From: Syntrophales bacterium
GTDB lineage: Bacteria > Desulfobacterota > Syntrophia > Syntrophales > UBA2192
Length of the DNA: 7,187 nucleotides
Assembly: GCA_025454095.1 (NCBI GenBank)
Contig: JALOPC010000098.1
Span: 1-7,187, forward strand
Reading direction: 5' to 3'
Shown here: positions 6,247-7,187 of the stretch, piece by piece
How positions within the stretch are numbered: the stretch's first letter is position 1
Layout: every line of letters begins with the position of its first letter
The notes under the pieces: model-generated
Databases searched by the model: none
What the model was told of the DNA's origin: nothing
Seen by the model: only the letters and a program-made list of their open reading frames with translations
Made by a program: the position numbers and the translations under genes

Positions 6247-7187
6247 AGTCCCGTCAAGAAAAAGATATCTTTCGAAATCCCCTGGGAAGAGGTGAAGAGG
6301 GAGCTCGATGCCGCCTACCGGACAGTGGGAAAGAAAGCGCGCGTCAAAGGCTTCCGGCCCGGGAAGACACCGCGTCACATTCTGGAAACCTACTTCAGGG
6401 AAGATGCCGAAGGGGAGGCGGTCCAGAACCTGGTGAACCGCACCTTCGAAGAAGCCATGCAGGCCAACGGCATCGTGCCCGTTGCCAGGCCCGAAATCGC
6501 CCAGGACGGCATTCTGCCCGATCAGAGTTTCACGTACAGCGCAACGGTGGAGGTGGAGCCCGCCGTCGAACCCCAGGGATACACCGGCCTGGATCTGAAA
6601 CGCGAGGATGCCAGCGTCACGGATCAGGACATGGATGCACGGATCGAGGAACTCCGCAACATGTACAGCAGCCTGCAGGACGTGGAAGGGGACCGCACCG
6701 TCCAGAGCGGCGACTTTCTCGTGATCGACTTCGAAGGCAGGCTGGGCGGCACGGCCAGGCAGGAACTGACCGAAGCCGGCTTCCGCATCGAGGTCGGGTC
6801 GAAACGCCTCGTGCCCGGGTTCGAAGACGCCCTGGTGGGCATGAAAAAGGGGGAATCGAAGGAGTTCACCGTCAAATTCCCCGACGATTACCACGTCAAG
6901 GAGTTCGCATCGCAGGACATCACGTTTCATGTAACCGTACGGGACGTCAAGCTGAAGGTGGTGCCGGCCCTGGACGATCAATTCGTCAAAAATTTCGAGC
7001 GGTACGAGAACCTGGAAGCCCTCAAGGCCGATCTGCGCAAGTCCCTCGAACAGGAAAAGGCTGCCCGGGTGAAGGCCAATCTCAGAAAGGCCATCAACGA
7101 CCGGCTCCTCGAGCTGAACGCATTCGAGGTGCCCGAGGCCTACGTGGAACGCCAGATCTTCAGCATGATGGTCGAGTACCAGCGCCG
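6247..7187 (+). CDS. tig: Trigger factor, ribosome-associated chaperone/prolyl isomerase; 5' end missing, 3' end cut by window
   Basis: Trigger factor docks at the ribosome exit tunnel and shelters nascent chains. Homology starts at codon AGT 6247 (SPVKKKISFE...) and stays in one frame without a stop for 313 codons. The ribosome-binding signature GFRPGKTP lies at fragment residues 35-42, the FKBP-type isomerase domain at about 150-235 (GDFLVIDFEG, VPGFEDALVGM) and the start of the C-terminal chaperone domain after about 240. Aligned on the signature, fragment residue 1 equals E. coli residue 9, so the first eight residues are absent. The frame remains open leftwards through tRNA-Leu to a TGA at 6112-6114, with no ATG, GTG or TTG codon in it. 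The first possible start is GTG 6292, which lacks a properly spaced ribosome-binding site and would remove the first beta strand. This is either a recently damaged gene or an assembly artefact. Confidence 0.9.

Noticed and set aside
6118..6981. Minus-strand 287-codon frame opposite tig and tRNA-Leu
   Set aside because: Covers a tRNA and a clear trigger factor frame on the other strand; shadow.

Overview
The window is a GC-rich, gene-dense chromosomal segment of housekeeping type. It most resembles a Desulfobacterota (former Deltaproteobacteria) genome. That assignment is an inference from the style of the CarB sequence, the ComEA-type SLBB/helix-hairpin-helix protein and a tRNA-Leu sitting directly before the trigger factor gene; no ribosomal RNA or clade marker is present to confirm it. 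I see no insertion sequence, phage gene, CRISPR array or toxin-antitoxin pair.

Layout: (1) 1-387 (+) is the C-terminal end of a ComEA-like competence/DNA-binding protein. (2) A good sigma-70-type promoter (464-492) leads into 579-3779 (+), a full-length carB for the large subunit of carbamoyl-phosphate synthetase, apparently unlinked to carA. (3) A perfect 18-bp hairpin (3811-3851) lies between carB and a convergent AI-2E-family permease gene on the minus strand (3894-4925). A 7-bp tandem repeat with G-quadruplex-forming potential lies beside that gene's stop codon. (4) 5041-5238 and 5267-5713 (+) encode two unrecognised small proteins, a 65-aa four-cysteine protein and a 148-aa protein, 28 bp apart and probably co-transcribed. 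(5) Then come a promoter, tRNA-Pro(GGG), a hairpin-rich spacer ending in a terminator, a second promoter, and tRNA-Leu(TAG). (6) The trigger factor reading frame (tig) begins immediately after tRNA-Leu and runs off the right edge.

The genes do not form one pathway. carB supplies carbamoyl phosphate for pyrimidines and arginine, the two tRNAs and trigger factor serve translation and nascent-chain folding, and the permease is a membrane transporter of unknown substrate.

The most striking observation is the tRNA-Leu/tig junction. Trigger factor homology begins four bases after the tRNA discriminator base, with no start codon, no ribosome-binding site and none of the first eight residues. The tRNA-Leu also lacks the encoded CCA that tRNA-Pro carries. 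The rest of the tig frame is intact. This looks like a short deletion, or an assembly error, that removed the spacer and the start of tig.
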